From Actinophytocola gossypii (GTDB lineage Bacteria > Actinomycetota > Actinomycetes > Mycobacteriales > Pseudonocardiaceae), in assembly GCF_025165815.1 (NCBI RefSeq), contig NZ_JAFFZE010000012.1, forward strand, positions 186,001 to 250,000: a stretch of 64,000 nt of DNA, written 5' to 3'. The notes beneath the pieces are model-generated. The model was not told the DNA's origin, did not search any database, and saw only the letters and a program-made list of their open reading frames with translations. A program made the position numbers and the translations under genes. Positions 7,868 to 16,136 of the stretch are shown in pieces. The stretch's first letter is position 1. Each line of letters starts with the position of its first letter.

Positions 7868-9955
7868 TCACCGCACGGCGTCGAGGGCCTCGGCGAGCAT
7901 CGGCTTCAGGCTCTGGCTGAACTCCCGGTTCAGGTGGTCGCCGTCGAAGTACACGGCGACGTTGCCGACCACCGCGTAGCAGCGGCGGGCGTCGCAGAAG
8001 TAGTCGGTCAGGTCAACGAGGGTGACCTCGTCGGTGGTCCTGGCCACCTCGGTCAGCGGGTCCGGCGGGTGCGCCGCCGCCCGGTCGGCCGCACACGCCA
8101 GCGGATCGTCGGGGTTCAGCGTGACGCAGTCCCGCGACCGCACGCTCACGCTCTGCGGCGGATCGGCCAGCACCACCACCCGCGCGCCCGCGTCGGTCCA
8201 CACCCGCCAGTACGGCTCCAGACCCTCGCGGTACTGCTCGACCTGCGACCGGCCGGAACCGTCGTCGGCGTTCTCCTCGCGGGCGTGGAACGACGTCAGG
8301 ACCATCGCCGGGCGGTCGGCGGCGATCACGTCCACCATCCGTTCGGTCCAGTCCATGCAGGTCTGGGTGTGCGCCTCGGGTGCCTCGACCCGGTACCCGG
8401 TGAACTGGATCTTCGCGAACGGACAGCCGCCGAGCACCGCGAACTTGAGCACCCACCCGCGCTCCTCGGCCAGCTCGAACAGCGGGCTCTGCCACTGCTG
8501 CGCGTGCGAGTCGCCCACCAGCCACACCGTCTCGGCCGACGACGCGCCCCGGCTGTAGTCGCACACCGACGTGGTCTGCTTGTCACCCGCCCGGTACTCG
8601 TCGACCGGCACGCACTCCGGCGGCGCCCAGTAGTACCGGTTCGCCGGGCCCATCGTCACGACCTCCGCCGGGCCGAGCGGGTCCGCGCAGTCGTTCTCCT
8701 GGTCGAGCGCGCCCGCGCCGTGGCACCGGTCGGCCGCCTGGACCGCCAGCTCCCGCTCGGCCTGCGCGACGTGCCGGTCGTAGGTCCAGTTCAGCGACCC
8801 CGCGGCGAGCGAGACCGCCACCACTCCGGCGACCATGCCGGTGAAGGTCAGCCCGGTGCTGCGGGTGAGCCGGGGCCAGGCCATCCCGCGGTCCTCGACC
8901 AGCACCTTCGACAGGTACGCCAGCACCAGCGACGCGGCGAGCACGCCGAGCAGTTGCAACGTCGTCGGCTCGGTCACACCGAGCGCGAACGGCGCCAGCA
9001 CGATCAGCGGCCAGTGCCACAGGTACAGCGAGTAGCTGACGTTCCCGACGAACTGCACCGGTGCCGAGGAGGTGACCGGCGTGTGCCACTGCCGCCCGTC
9101 CCGGTTCCCGGCCACGATGACCAGCGCGGTGCCCACCGTCGGCACCAGCGCGAGGTAGCCGGGGAACGGTGTCCCGTGCCCGTAGGCCACGGCCGAGCCG
9201 ACGATCATCGCGAACCCGGCGAGCGAGGCGATCCCGCAGGCCGCCCTGGGCAGCACCAGCCGCGTTCCGAGCAACGCGACGAGCGCACCCAGCGCGAACT
9301 CCCACACCCGAACGGGCGTCACGAAGTACGCCTGCTCGGGGGACGTTTCGGTGAGGTAGACGCTGTACGCGAGCGAGGCGGCGCCGACCACCGCGATGCC
9401 GGCGAGCCGCGCCCTGAGCTTGAACAGCAGCACCAGCAGCAGCGGCCAGAACAGGTAGAACTGCTCCTCCACCGACAGCGACCAGTAGTGCTGGACCAGG
9501 CTCGCCACCGCGTTGACCGCGGAGTAGTCGACCGAGTTGATCGCCAGCAGCCAGTTCTCGAAGTACAGCGCGCTGGCCACCGCCTCCTGCGCGTTCGCCT
9601 CCCAGCGCGGGTACGGCAGCAGCAGGTAGGCGGCGACGAGGCTGGCCCCGAGCACCAGGAACGCGGCCGGCAGCAGCCGCCGCACGCGCCGGGCGTAGAA
9701 GCGGCCGAGCCGCACCCGCCCGGTGGTCCCGATCTCCCGGCCGAGGTGCGAGCTGATCAGGAACCCGGAGATGACGAAGAACACGTCCACCCCGACGTAC
9801 CCGCCGGTGAGCCACTCCGGCCACAGGTGGTTGAGCACGACCGCCAGCACCGCGACGGCCCGCAGCGCCTGGATGTCCGGCCGGAACCCACGAGCAGGGC
9901 GCTCGGTGTTCCGGGACGGGGCGGGCTCGTGCCGCTCCTCGACCGCCACCCCCAC
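7868..9955 (-). CDS. Membrane acyltransferase (acyltransferase 3) with C-terminal SGNH hydrolase domain
   Basis: An OafA-like protein of about 695 residues. Roughly ten membrane segments fill residues ~25-390, opening with FRPDIQALRAVAVLAVVLNH and GGYVGVDVFFVISGFLI, which hold the conserved His and the VDVFFVISGF signature. The C-terminal extracytoplasmic SGNH domain has GDSHAQQW (~480) and the catalytic DGDH (~673). The family O-acetylates or O-acylates surface polysaccharide or peptidoglycan. The frame is open to a TTG at 10015, but GTG 9955 has a G-rich ribosome site and leaves room for a promoter facing the divergent gene at 10036. Confidence 0.9.
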   Translation of the reverse strand: MGVAVEERHEPAPSRNTERPARGFRPDIQALRAVAVLAVVLNHLWPEWLTGGYVGVDVFFVISGFLISSHLGREIGTTGRVRLGRFYARRVRRLLPAAFLVLGASLVAAYLLLPYPRWEANAQEAVASALYFENWLLAINSVDYSAVNAVASLVQHYWSLSVEEQFYLFWPLLLVLLFKLRARLAGIAVVGAASLAYSVYLTETSPEQAYFVTPVRVWEFALGALVALLGTRLVLPRAACGIASLAGFAMIVGSAVAYGHGTPFPGYLALVPTVGTALVIVAGNRDGRQWHTPVTSSAPVQFVGNVSYSLYLWHWPLIVLAPFALGVTEPTTLQLLGVLAASLVLAYLSKVLVEDRGMAWPRLTRSTGLTFTGMVAGVVAVSLAAGSLNWTYDRHVAQAERELAVQAADRCHGAGALDQENDCADPLGPAEVVTMGPANRYYWAPPECVPVDEYRAGDKQTTSVCDYSRGASSAETVWLVGDSHAQQWQSPLFELAEERGWVLKFAVLGGCPFAKIQFTGYRVEAPEAHTQTCMDWTERMVDVIAADRPAMVLTSFHAREENADDGSGRSQVEQYREGLEPYWRVWTDAGARVVVLADPPQSVSVRSRDCVTLNPDDPLACAADRAAAHPPDPLTEVARTTDEVTLVDLTDYFCDARRCYAVVGNVAVYFDGDHLNREFSQSLKPMLAEALDAVR

Positions 9956-10035
9956 GCTCGCGCCCCCTGCTTCCGTCGCCCGGCTGGTCGTCCCCCGAGC
10001 GGGGAGCGTACTCAACGGTTTCCCCGCTAGGCTCG

Positions 10036-10491
10036 GTGCCCGTGCCGTCCAGCCCGCTCCCCCGCACCGAGAACCCGCTGCTCGTGCGCACCGACTTCAC
10101 CGACGACGCCGCCTGGGCCGCGTTGCCGGCGGAGGTCGACGACGAGTACGTGACCTACGTCGCGGACCCCGCCCACCGGGACCTCACGCCCGAGGACCTG
10201 CTGTCCCTCCTGCCGCCGGACCACCCGCAACCCGTGCTCGTGGTGGCCGACGCGACGACGTTCGCCGGCGACGACCACCCGCTCCTGGCGGTCGACGTCA
10301 GGGCGGAGCCCGGTCGAACGTTCCGCGTCGCGGCCGACGCCGTCCGCAGCGTCGTCGGCAACCTCTCGATCGACAACCTGACCTTCGACGACTACCTCGA
10401 CTCCGTCGGCGAGGACGGCGTCCACCGCCTGCACCCGAGGCACGTCGAGGCCCTGGCCGCCCTGCGCGGCGACCAGCCCCCGACGCCCTGA
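10036..10491 (+). CDS. DUF6924-like hypothetical protein
   Basis: A 151-residue soluble acidic protein starting PLLVRTDFTDDAAWAAL after a short leader and containing VLVVADATTF and LAVDVRAEPGRTFRV, which match the pattern I associate with the DUF6924 family of small actinobacterial proteins. The function of that family is unknown. GTG 10036 and GTG 10042 are both possible starts. It is divergent from the acyltransferase and convergent with the GH2 gene, with stop codons only a few bases apart. Confidence 0.6.
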   Translation: MPVPSSPLPRTENPLLVRTDFTDDAAWAALPAEVDDEYVTYVADPAHRDLTPEDLLSLLPPDHPQPVLVVADATTFAGDDHPLLAVDVRAEPGRTFRVAADAVRSVVGNLSIDNLTFDDYLDSVGEDGVHRLHPRHVEALAALRGDQPPTP

Positions 10492-10503
10492 CGTCAGGGT
10501 GTC
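10482..10503. other. 22-bp palindrome across the two convergent stop codons
   Basis: The core CCCTGACGTCAGGG (10486-10499) is a perfect palindrome, extended by GAC/GTC on the outside. It covers the stop codons of the DUF6924-like gene and the GH2 gene. With no loop it is a poor hairpin. It may be a coincidental overlap of two stops or a weak bidirectional transcription end. Confidence 0.3.
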
Positions 10504-13229
10504 CAGGGCGGGGCGATGGCCCAGCTGACGTCGGCCGGGTAGGAGGCCGGGTTGTCGTAGGCGTGCGCGCCGCCGCTGGAGGCGACCCACACCTCCTCCG
10601 CGTAGTGCCGCACGTTCGTGCCCAGCTCGTTGACCGAGGCCAGCCGGACGGTTCCCGCCCCCGACCCCGGCTGCGCGCAGAACGTGGCGTCCCGGCGGAA
10701 CAGCTCCGACCCGTCACTTCCCGCGATCCGCACCCGGAACGACTGGTGCCGCAGGTAGTTCCCCGCGATGTTCCGTGACTCGAACGAGTAGCACGACGGA
10801 TCCGCCAGCCCCCGCCGCACCACGAACGTCGCGTCCGCCTTGAGCAGCGCCGGACTCGACGCCGTGACCACGTCGGTACGCGCGAGGCTGTCCCGGTGCC
10901 GCAGGTACCGGTCGGTGAACCCCGGCGTCGTCACCCGCAGTGACCGCGCCTGGTCCAGCGGCAGGTCGACCGCACTGCGCCAGCGCGGCACCACCGCCGC
11001 CCACGTGGTGTCCTCGGCGAAGCTCGCGGCCGTGTCCCACGGGTTCGGGCCACCGCTCCGCGCCAGGTACACCTGCTCGTCGAAGTGCCGGACGAACGCG
11101 CCGGGAGTGTCGTAGGACTCCAGCGCTGTCGCCCCCGAGCCGGAACGGGCACAGAACGTGGCGTCGCCGGCGAACGCCGCCGAGCCGTCGGACGCGTCGA
11201 GCCGCAGCCGCCAGTCCGCGTGCCGCAGGTACCGGCCGGGGAAGTTCCGCGACTCGAACGACAGGCACGACGCGTCCGCCAGCCCCGGCCGCGCCCAGAA
11301 CGTGGCGTCCTTCTTCAGCACGTCCGATCCGTCGTCGGGGTCCGTGCGCGCAAGGCTGTCCCGGTGCCGCAGGTATCGGTCGGTGTACCCGGGCGTGGTG
11401 ACCCGCAGCGACACCAGCTCGCCGCGGCCGACCTCGGTGCCCTCGGCCCGCGCCAGCACCTCCTGGTTCACCGCGCGCACCCGGGCGGCGTCCATCTTCA
11501 GTACCCGCCGGTCGTAGGTGTAGAAGCCGTTGACCTCGTTCTCCAGGTCGTACGGCTCGGTGTAGACCGATCCGGACAGCCCCCGGGTCTGCACGAACCG
11601 GCCGACCTCCTCGGTGATCGCGACGTACCGGTTGGTCAGCGACGTCTCGTCCGGGTACAGGTCCCCGTAGGCGAACCCGGCGCCCGGCTCCCACTCGTGA
11701 CCTTCCACCCGCCGTCCGAGCCCGCCGTACTCGCCGAGCACCGCGACCCGGGTCGCCGTCGGCAGCCGGGTACCCGCCGACATCTGGTACGCGTGGTCGT
11801 CGATGATGTCGCCGTTCGACGGCTCCGGGTCGGACACGCAGCAGTTCGAGCCGGAGTTGTGGTTGATCAGCCGCGTCGGGTCGATGGAGCGGACCAGGTC
11901 GACGATCCGCCCGTTGTCGTACTCGCCCCAGCCCTCGTTGAACGGCACCCACTGCACGATCGACGTGATCTGCTTCAGGTTCTCCACCATCCGCCGCAGC
12001 TCCGACTCGAAGTTCGCGTGCGCCCGCGCCGGCACGTCGTCCACCGCGTCCAGCGACGGCATGTCCTGCCACACCAGCAGTCCGAGCCGGTCGGCGTGGT
12101 AGAACCAGCGCGCCGGCTCGACCTTGATGTGCTTGCGGACCATGTTGAAGCCCAGCGCCTTCTGCCGCTCCAGGTCGAAGGCCAGCGCCTCGTCGGTCGG
12201 CGCGGTGTAGATCCCGTCCGGCCAGTAGCCCTGGTCGAGCGTGCCGAGCTGGTAGACGAACTCGCCGTTGAGCAGCGGACGCATCACCCCGCCGACCATC
12301 GCCTTGCCCAGCGAGCGCATGCCGAAGTAGCCGGTGACGACATCCGAGCCCATGGTGACGCGCAGGTCGTAGAGGAACGGATCGTCCGGCGACCACAGCC
12401 GCGCGTTCGGCACCGGGACCCGCAGGTGCCGCCCACTCGTGCCGGTCGCGGTGCCGACGACCGTCCCACCGCTCAGGACCTCGGCACGGACCGGCTGGCC
12501 GGGGCTGCCCTGGACGACGAGGTCCAGTTCGCCGGCCGGGACGTCCGGGGTGGTGTCCAGCCGGGTGATGTGGTTGGCGTGCACCGGTTCCAACCACACG
12601 GTCTGCCAGATGCCGGACGCGGCGGTGTACCAGATCCCGCTCGGGTCGCGGCGCTGCTTGCCGATCGGGTAGGTGCTGCCGTCGATCGGCGAGTACGCGC
12701 CGACGATGATCTCGTTGGCGCCGTCGCGGAGCGCGTCGGTGATGTCGAAGGCGAACGGGTCGAAGCCGCCGGTGTGCGTGCCCACCAGGACGCCGTTGAC
12801 CCAGACCCTGGCCTCCCAGGTCACCGCGCCGAAGTTCAGCTTCACCCGGCGGCCGTCCCAGCCGGACGGGACGGTGAACGTCCTGCGGTAGAACATGCTG
12901 TCCTCGTGCCGCATGATCCCGGACAGCGCGGACTCGATCGGGTACGGCACCAGCACGCCCTCGGGCAGCGTCTGCCCGACCGGCGGCGAGTCGATGTTCG
13001 GCGTGCCGGTGAACTCCCAGACGCCGTTGAGGTTGAGCCAGTCCGCGCGGACCAGCTGCGGGCGCGGGTACTCGGGCAGCGCGTTCGTCGGCGAGACCTG
13101 GCTCGTCCACGGCGTTGTCAGCGGCGGCTGCTTGGGCACCCACTCGGCGGCCGAGGCGGCCGGGGCGACCGCGACGACGGTGGTCGCGGCGATGAGGAAA
13201 GCGTTTGCGGCTACGAGGAGACGTCTCAT
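10494..13229 (-). CDS. Secreted glycoside hydrolase family 2 protein with two AbfB (CBM42-like) modules
   Basis: A 911-residue exported enzyme. A signal peptide (MRRLLVAANAFLIAATTVV...ASAAE) is followed by a GH2 sugar-binding jelly roll, an Ig-like domain and a TIM barrel. The barrel carries the acid/base motif FNEGW near residue 432 and a probable nucleophile in VLGEYGG near 498. Two AbfB arabinose-binding repeats follow (about 607-755 and 763-911), each opening SLRVTTPG(Y/F)TDRYLRH. The start ATG overlaps the stop of the GH76 gene (ATGA), so the two are coupled. GH2 enzymes cleave beta-linked galactose, mannose or glucuronate; the specificity cannot be told. The operon is probably controlled by the LacI-type gene upstream. 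Confidence 0.9.
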   Translation of the reverse strand: MRRLLVAANAFLIAATTVVAVAPAASAAEWVPKQPPLTTPWTSQVSPTNALPEYPRPQLVRADWLNLNGVWEFTGTPNIDSPPVGQTLPEGVLVPYPIESALSGIMRHEDSMFYRRTFTVPSGWDGRRVKLNFGAVTWEARVWVNGVLVGTHTGGFDPFAFDITDALRDGANEIIVGAYSPIDGSTYPIGKQRRDPSGIWYTAASGIWQTVWLEPVHANHITRLDTTPDVPAGELDLVVQGSPGQPVRAEVLSGGTVVGTATGTSGRHLRVPVPNARLWSPDDPFLYDLRVTMGSDVVTGYFGMRSLGKAMVGGVMRPLLNGEFVYQLGTLDQGYWPDGIYTAPTDEALAFDLERQKALGFNMVRKHIKVEPARWFYHADRLGLLVWQDMPSLDAVDDVPARAHANFESELRRMVENLKQITSIVQWVPFNEGWGEYDNGRIVDLVRSIDPTRLINHNSGSNCCVSDPEPSNGDIIDDHAYQMSAGTRLPTATRVAVLGEYGGLGRRVEGHEWEPGAGFAYGDLYPDETSLTNRYVAITEEVGRFVQTRGLSGSVYTEPYDLENEVNGFYTYDRRVLKMDAARVRAVNQEVLARAEGTEVGRGELVSLRVTTPGYTDRYLRHRDSLARTDPDDGSDVLKKDATFWARPGLADASCLSFESRNFPGRYLRHADWRLRLDASDGSAAFAGDATFCARSGSGATALESYDTPGAFVRHFDEQVYLARSGGPNPWDTAASFAEDTTWAAVVPRWRSAVDLPLDQARSLRVTTPGFTDRYLRHRDSLARTDVVTASSPALLKADATFVVRRGLADPSCYSFESRNIAGNYLRHQSFRVRIAGSDGSELFRRDATFCAQPGSGAGTVRLASVNELGTNVRHYAEEVWVASSGGAHAYDNPASYPADVSWAIAPPWTP
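10881..11408 (-). repeat. 60-bp direct repeats encoding the two AbfB module starts
   Basis: Segments 10881-10940 and 11349-11408 match at 54 of 60 bases by hand count. They encode the beginning of each AbfB module and are 468 bp (156 codons) apart, showing that the modules arose by an in-frame duplication. Confidence 0.75.
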
Positions 13230-15076
13230 CCGGTGCTCCCGAAGGTGAGTGCTTCGAGGCCGCTGGCCTGGGTGCGCCAGTCGACCTGGTTGGGGTCGCC
13301 ACCCGCCCAGCGCTGGCCGACCCGGTTGAGCGCGTCCCGGTCGCGCGTCCAGACCGAGTCGGCCTGGGCCCGCAGGTACCGCCGGTACGCGGGCGATCCG
13401 GTCACGTCGGCCAGGTCGGCGAGGTAGCGGACGAAGATGCCCTTGAACTGCTTCTGGTTGTCGTCGCACCTGGCGGTCCCGACGTCGCAGCTCTCGGTGA
13501 GCACGCCACCGCGGGTCAGCACGTCACCGGTGATCGCGGCGTCGGCGAGCCGGCGCGCCACGTCGAGGTGGCGCGCGTCGCCGGTCGCCCGCCACACCTC
13601 GACCAGGCCGCCGATCGCGAGGCCCTGGTTGTAGGTCCACACCGTCTGGCCGTTGTTGCGGCAGTCGCCGGTCAGGCCGTCGTTGACCAGGCCGGCGGCG
13701 TTGATCATGCCGCTGGCCAGGTACCAGTCGGCGGCGTTGCGGGCACGGGTGAGCCAGACCGTGTCGCCCGGTGTTCGCAGGTGCAGGGCCGCGGTCAGGC
13801 GCAGGTACTGGCCGTTGGTGACCGCGTTCTTGTAGGTGCGTTCCCGGTTCCACCAGACCCCGCCGCCGCAGGTGCTCGGGTCCCAGTAGCCGTGCACGTA
13901 GGTGGCGATCCTCCCGGCCATGTCGAGGTAACGGGCCTCGCCGGTGTGGTCGTAGGCGGCGATCCAGGCCAGGCCCCACCAGGCGGCGTCGTCGATGGCG
14001 CGGCTGCGGAAGTCGCCCTCGATCGGATCGGTGCCGCGCTCACCGGCGGGGAACGTGCCCCGGTTGCGCTCGAAGGTGCGGGCGATGACCCAGTCGTGGC
14101 TCCGGTCGCCGGTGTGCGCGGCGTAGGCGATCAGCGCGGTGAGCGTGGCCGCCGAGTTCCACCAGCTGCTCCGCCACCAGCCGTCGTACGGGTCGTAGTC
14201 GTACAGCAGCGCGTCGGCGGCCGCGGCGGCGCGGTCGGTGGCCGGGCGGGCCCAGGGCGTGCAGCTGCCCTGCTGGTACGGCGCCGCCCGGCCGCACGCC
14301 CGTACCGCGCCGCCGTAGTGCCTGGCGCGCGGGTCGTGGGTGGCGAACATCGTGGTGCTGGCCGAGGTCCCGGTCGCGGCGGTGCGGCCGAGCGACGACC
14401 CGCCGGGCCAGCTCGCGCCGGCGTTCCACGAGCGGTCCAGCCAGATCTCGTCGCCGGGCGCGCCGGACTCGATGCTGCCCCAGGCCATGCCGTCGCGGTC
14501 CAGGTGCAGGCGGATCGTGCGGCCGAACAGCGTGGTCGGCGGCACGGGCTGGGTGTCGCCGTCGGCCAGGCCCGGGTCGGCGCCGTCGCACCGGGTGTCG
14601 CAGACCTCCGGGTACACCCACTCCGTGCACCCGACGCCCTGGGCGTCCCCGCAGGCGCGGATCACGCCTCGGCGGTGGCCGCGCGGGTCGGAGATGTTGT
14701 ACATGAGCGTGCGGGTGCCGGTCCACGTGTCCGGGATGGTGGCCCGGCCGAGCAGTCCCTCCCAGGTGGCGCCGCCGTCCCAGGAGCGGTCGAGCCAGAC
14801 GGAGTCGCCGGGGCGCCCGTCGTCGATGCTGCCCCAGGCCATTCCGTCCACATCGGACACGTGGAGGACGAGGCGGCGGCCGTTGAGGTCCTTCTCCGGC
14901 ACGGGAAAGGTCTCCTGCCCGGCGCGGGACGGGTCGAGCGTGTCGCAGTGCAGGAAACAGACGGTGGCGGCGGGCTCGGCGACCGGTGCCGGTGCCGGTG
15001 CCGCCCGCGTCGACTCGGTGGGTACGGTCACGATCCCCGCCGCGAGCGCCGCGACGAGGGCCAGCTGTACTGACAT
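13226..15076 (-). CDS. Secreted glycoside hydrolase family 76 protein (alpha-1,6-mannanase type)
   Basis: A 616-residue protein with a signal peptide and two homologous Cys-rich modules at about 38-145 and 150-270; each contains DGMAWGSI, a WLDRSW motif and paired cysteines. A C-terminal GH76 (alpha/alpha)6 barrel follows, with the catalytic Asp pair in IDDAAWWGLAW near 361. GH76 enzymes cut alpha-1,6-mannan backbones, as in fungal mannan or mycobacterial mannans. The front modules look like lectin or binding domains; I do not recognise the family. ATG 15076 has GGAG upstream. The gene lies 35 bp after lacI and overlaps the GH2 gene. Confidence 0.9.
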   Translation of the reverse strand: MSVQLALVAALAAGIVTVPTESTRAAPAPAPVAEPAATVCFLHCDTLDPSRAGQETFPVPEKDLNGRRLVLHVSDVDGMAWGSIDDGRPGDSVWLDRSWDGGATWEGLLGRATIPDTWTGTRTLMYNISDPRGHRRGVIRACGDAQGVGCTEWVYPEVCDTRCDGADPGLADGDTQPVPPTTLFGRTIRLHLDRDGMAWGSIESGAPGDEIWLDRSWNAGASWPGGSSLGRTAATGTSASTTMFATHDPRARHYGGAVRACGRAAPYQQGSCTPWARPATDRAAAAADALLYDYDPYDGWWRSSWWNSAATLTALIAYAAHTGDRSHDWVIARTFERNRGTFPAGERGTDPIEGDFRSRAIDDAAWWGLAWIAAYDHTGEARYLDMAGRIATYVHGYWDPSTCGGGVWWNRERTYKNAVTNGQYLRLTAALHLRTPGDTVWLTRARNAADWYLASGMINAAGLVNDGLTGDCRNNGQTVWTYNQGLAIGGLVEVWRATGDARHLDVARRLADAAITGDVLTRGGVLTESCDVGTARCDDNQKQFKGIFVRYLADLADVTGSPAYRRYLRAQADSVWTRDRDALNRVGQRWAGGDPNQVDWRTQASGLEALTFGSTG

Positions 15077-15111
15077 GTGTGCTCCAGGTGCAGGGGTTCC
15101 TGGTGCGGTAT

Positions 15112-16098
15112 TCAGTTGTGGGCGGTGCTCTCGCGGATCTCCAGGGTGAACGGGATCGGGACGTCCTCGGGTGGGAAGTCCGGGTCGGTGGCGCGGCGGT
15201 GCACGAGGTCGACGGCGGCCTCGGCGAGCGCGGCCTTGTCGGGTGCGACGGTGGTCAGCGAGGGCACGGTGAACGCGCTGTGCTCGGCGTTGTCGAACCC
15301 GACGACCGCGACGTCGCGGGGCACCCGGAGTCCCGCGTCGACGATCGCGCGGATGGCGCCCTGGGCGAGCATGTCGTTGAAGCAGAACACCGCGTCGGGC
15401 CGCCGGTCCAGCAGCCCGCGCATCGCGGCGGCGCCGTCGGCGAGGTGGTACCGCAGGGTCTCCGCGACCAGCGCCGGCTCGTACCGCAGCCCGGCCTCCT
15501 CGATGGCCCGGCGGTACCCGGCGAGCCGCTGCGCCGCGGTGCCTCGGGTCGGGTGCTGCCCGATCACCGCGACGCGGCGCCGCCCGAGGTCGAGCAGGTG
15601 CCGCACGGCGGCGTGCGCGGCGCGGACGTTGTCGATGCCGACGTGGTCGAGCGGGAGCGCCAGCGGGTGCTCGCCGAGCAGGACCACCGGCACCCCGACG
15701 CCGGTGAGGTCGCTCGCCTCCACCGCCTGCGGGCTGACCAGCGCGCCGTCGACCAGGTGCGGGCCGAGGGAGGCCAGCGTGGCCCGCTCCCGGTCGCGGT
15801 CGCCCTGGGTCTGCTCGATGAGCACGCTCCAGTCGTGCCGCTGCGCGGCGGCGATGACCCCGCCGGCCAGCTCGCCGAAGTAGGGGATGCAGAGCTCCGG
15901 CACGACGAGCGCGATGAACCCGGTGCGGCCGCGGCGCAGGTTGCGGGCACCGACGTTGGGCCGGTACCCGGTGGCGTGCAGCGCGTCCTCGACCCGGCGC
16001 CGGTTCTCCGGCTTCACGAAGTCGTAGCCGTTGACCACGTTGGACACGGTCTTCACCGAGACCCCGGCGAGCACCGCTACGTCCTTGAGCGTGGCCAC
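15112..16098 (-). CDS. LacI family transcriptional regulator
   Basis: A 328-residue LacI/PurR repressor. The N-terminal helix-turn-helix and hinge read ATLKDVAVLAGVSVKTVSNVVNG, and the rest is a periplasmic-binding-like sensor domain. It is the first gene of the operon lacI-GH76-GH2 and a perfect-style operator sits nine bases before its GTG start, so it very likely represses itself and the two hydrolases until a released sugar binds. The inducer is probably an oligosaccharide from the GH76/GH2 substrate (inference). Confidence 0.93.
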   Translation of the reverse strand: MATLKDVAVLAGVSVKTVSNVVNGYDFVKPENRRRVEDALHATGYRPNVGARNLRRGRTGFIALVVPELCIPYFGELAGGVIAAAQRHDWSVLIEQTQGDRDRERATLASLGPHLVDGALVSPQAVEASDLTGVGVPVVLLGEHPLALPLDHVGIDNVRAAHAAVRHLLDLGRRRVAVIGQHPTRGTAAQRLAGYRRAIEEAGLRYEPALVAETLRYHLADGAAAMRGLLDRRPDAVFCFNDMLAQGAIRAIVDAGLRVPRDVAVVGFDNAEHSAFTVPSLTTVAPDKAALAEAAVDLVHRRATDPDFPPEDVPIPFTLEIRESTAHN

Positions 16099-16106
16099 CC
16101 TCTACT

Positions 16107-16133
16107 TTTACAACGTTGTGCCAACGCTGTAAA
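16107..16133 (-). promoter_or_regulatory. LacI-type operator
   Basis: Arm TTTACAACGTTG (16107-16118) and arm CAACGCTGTAAA (16122-16133) form an inverted repeat with one mismatch in 12 around a 3-bp centre. Both arms resemble the CAACG-type half-sites used by actinobacterial LacI repressors. It lies between the lacI start and the end of the symporter gene and should control lacI-GH76-GH2. Confidence 0.85.
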
Positions 16134-16136
16134 CCG

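Noticed and set aside
10486-10499. CCCTGACGTCAGGG as a regulatory site
   Set aside because: It lies on two convergent stop codons and is not in a promoter; probably coincidental or a weak transcription end.
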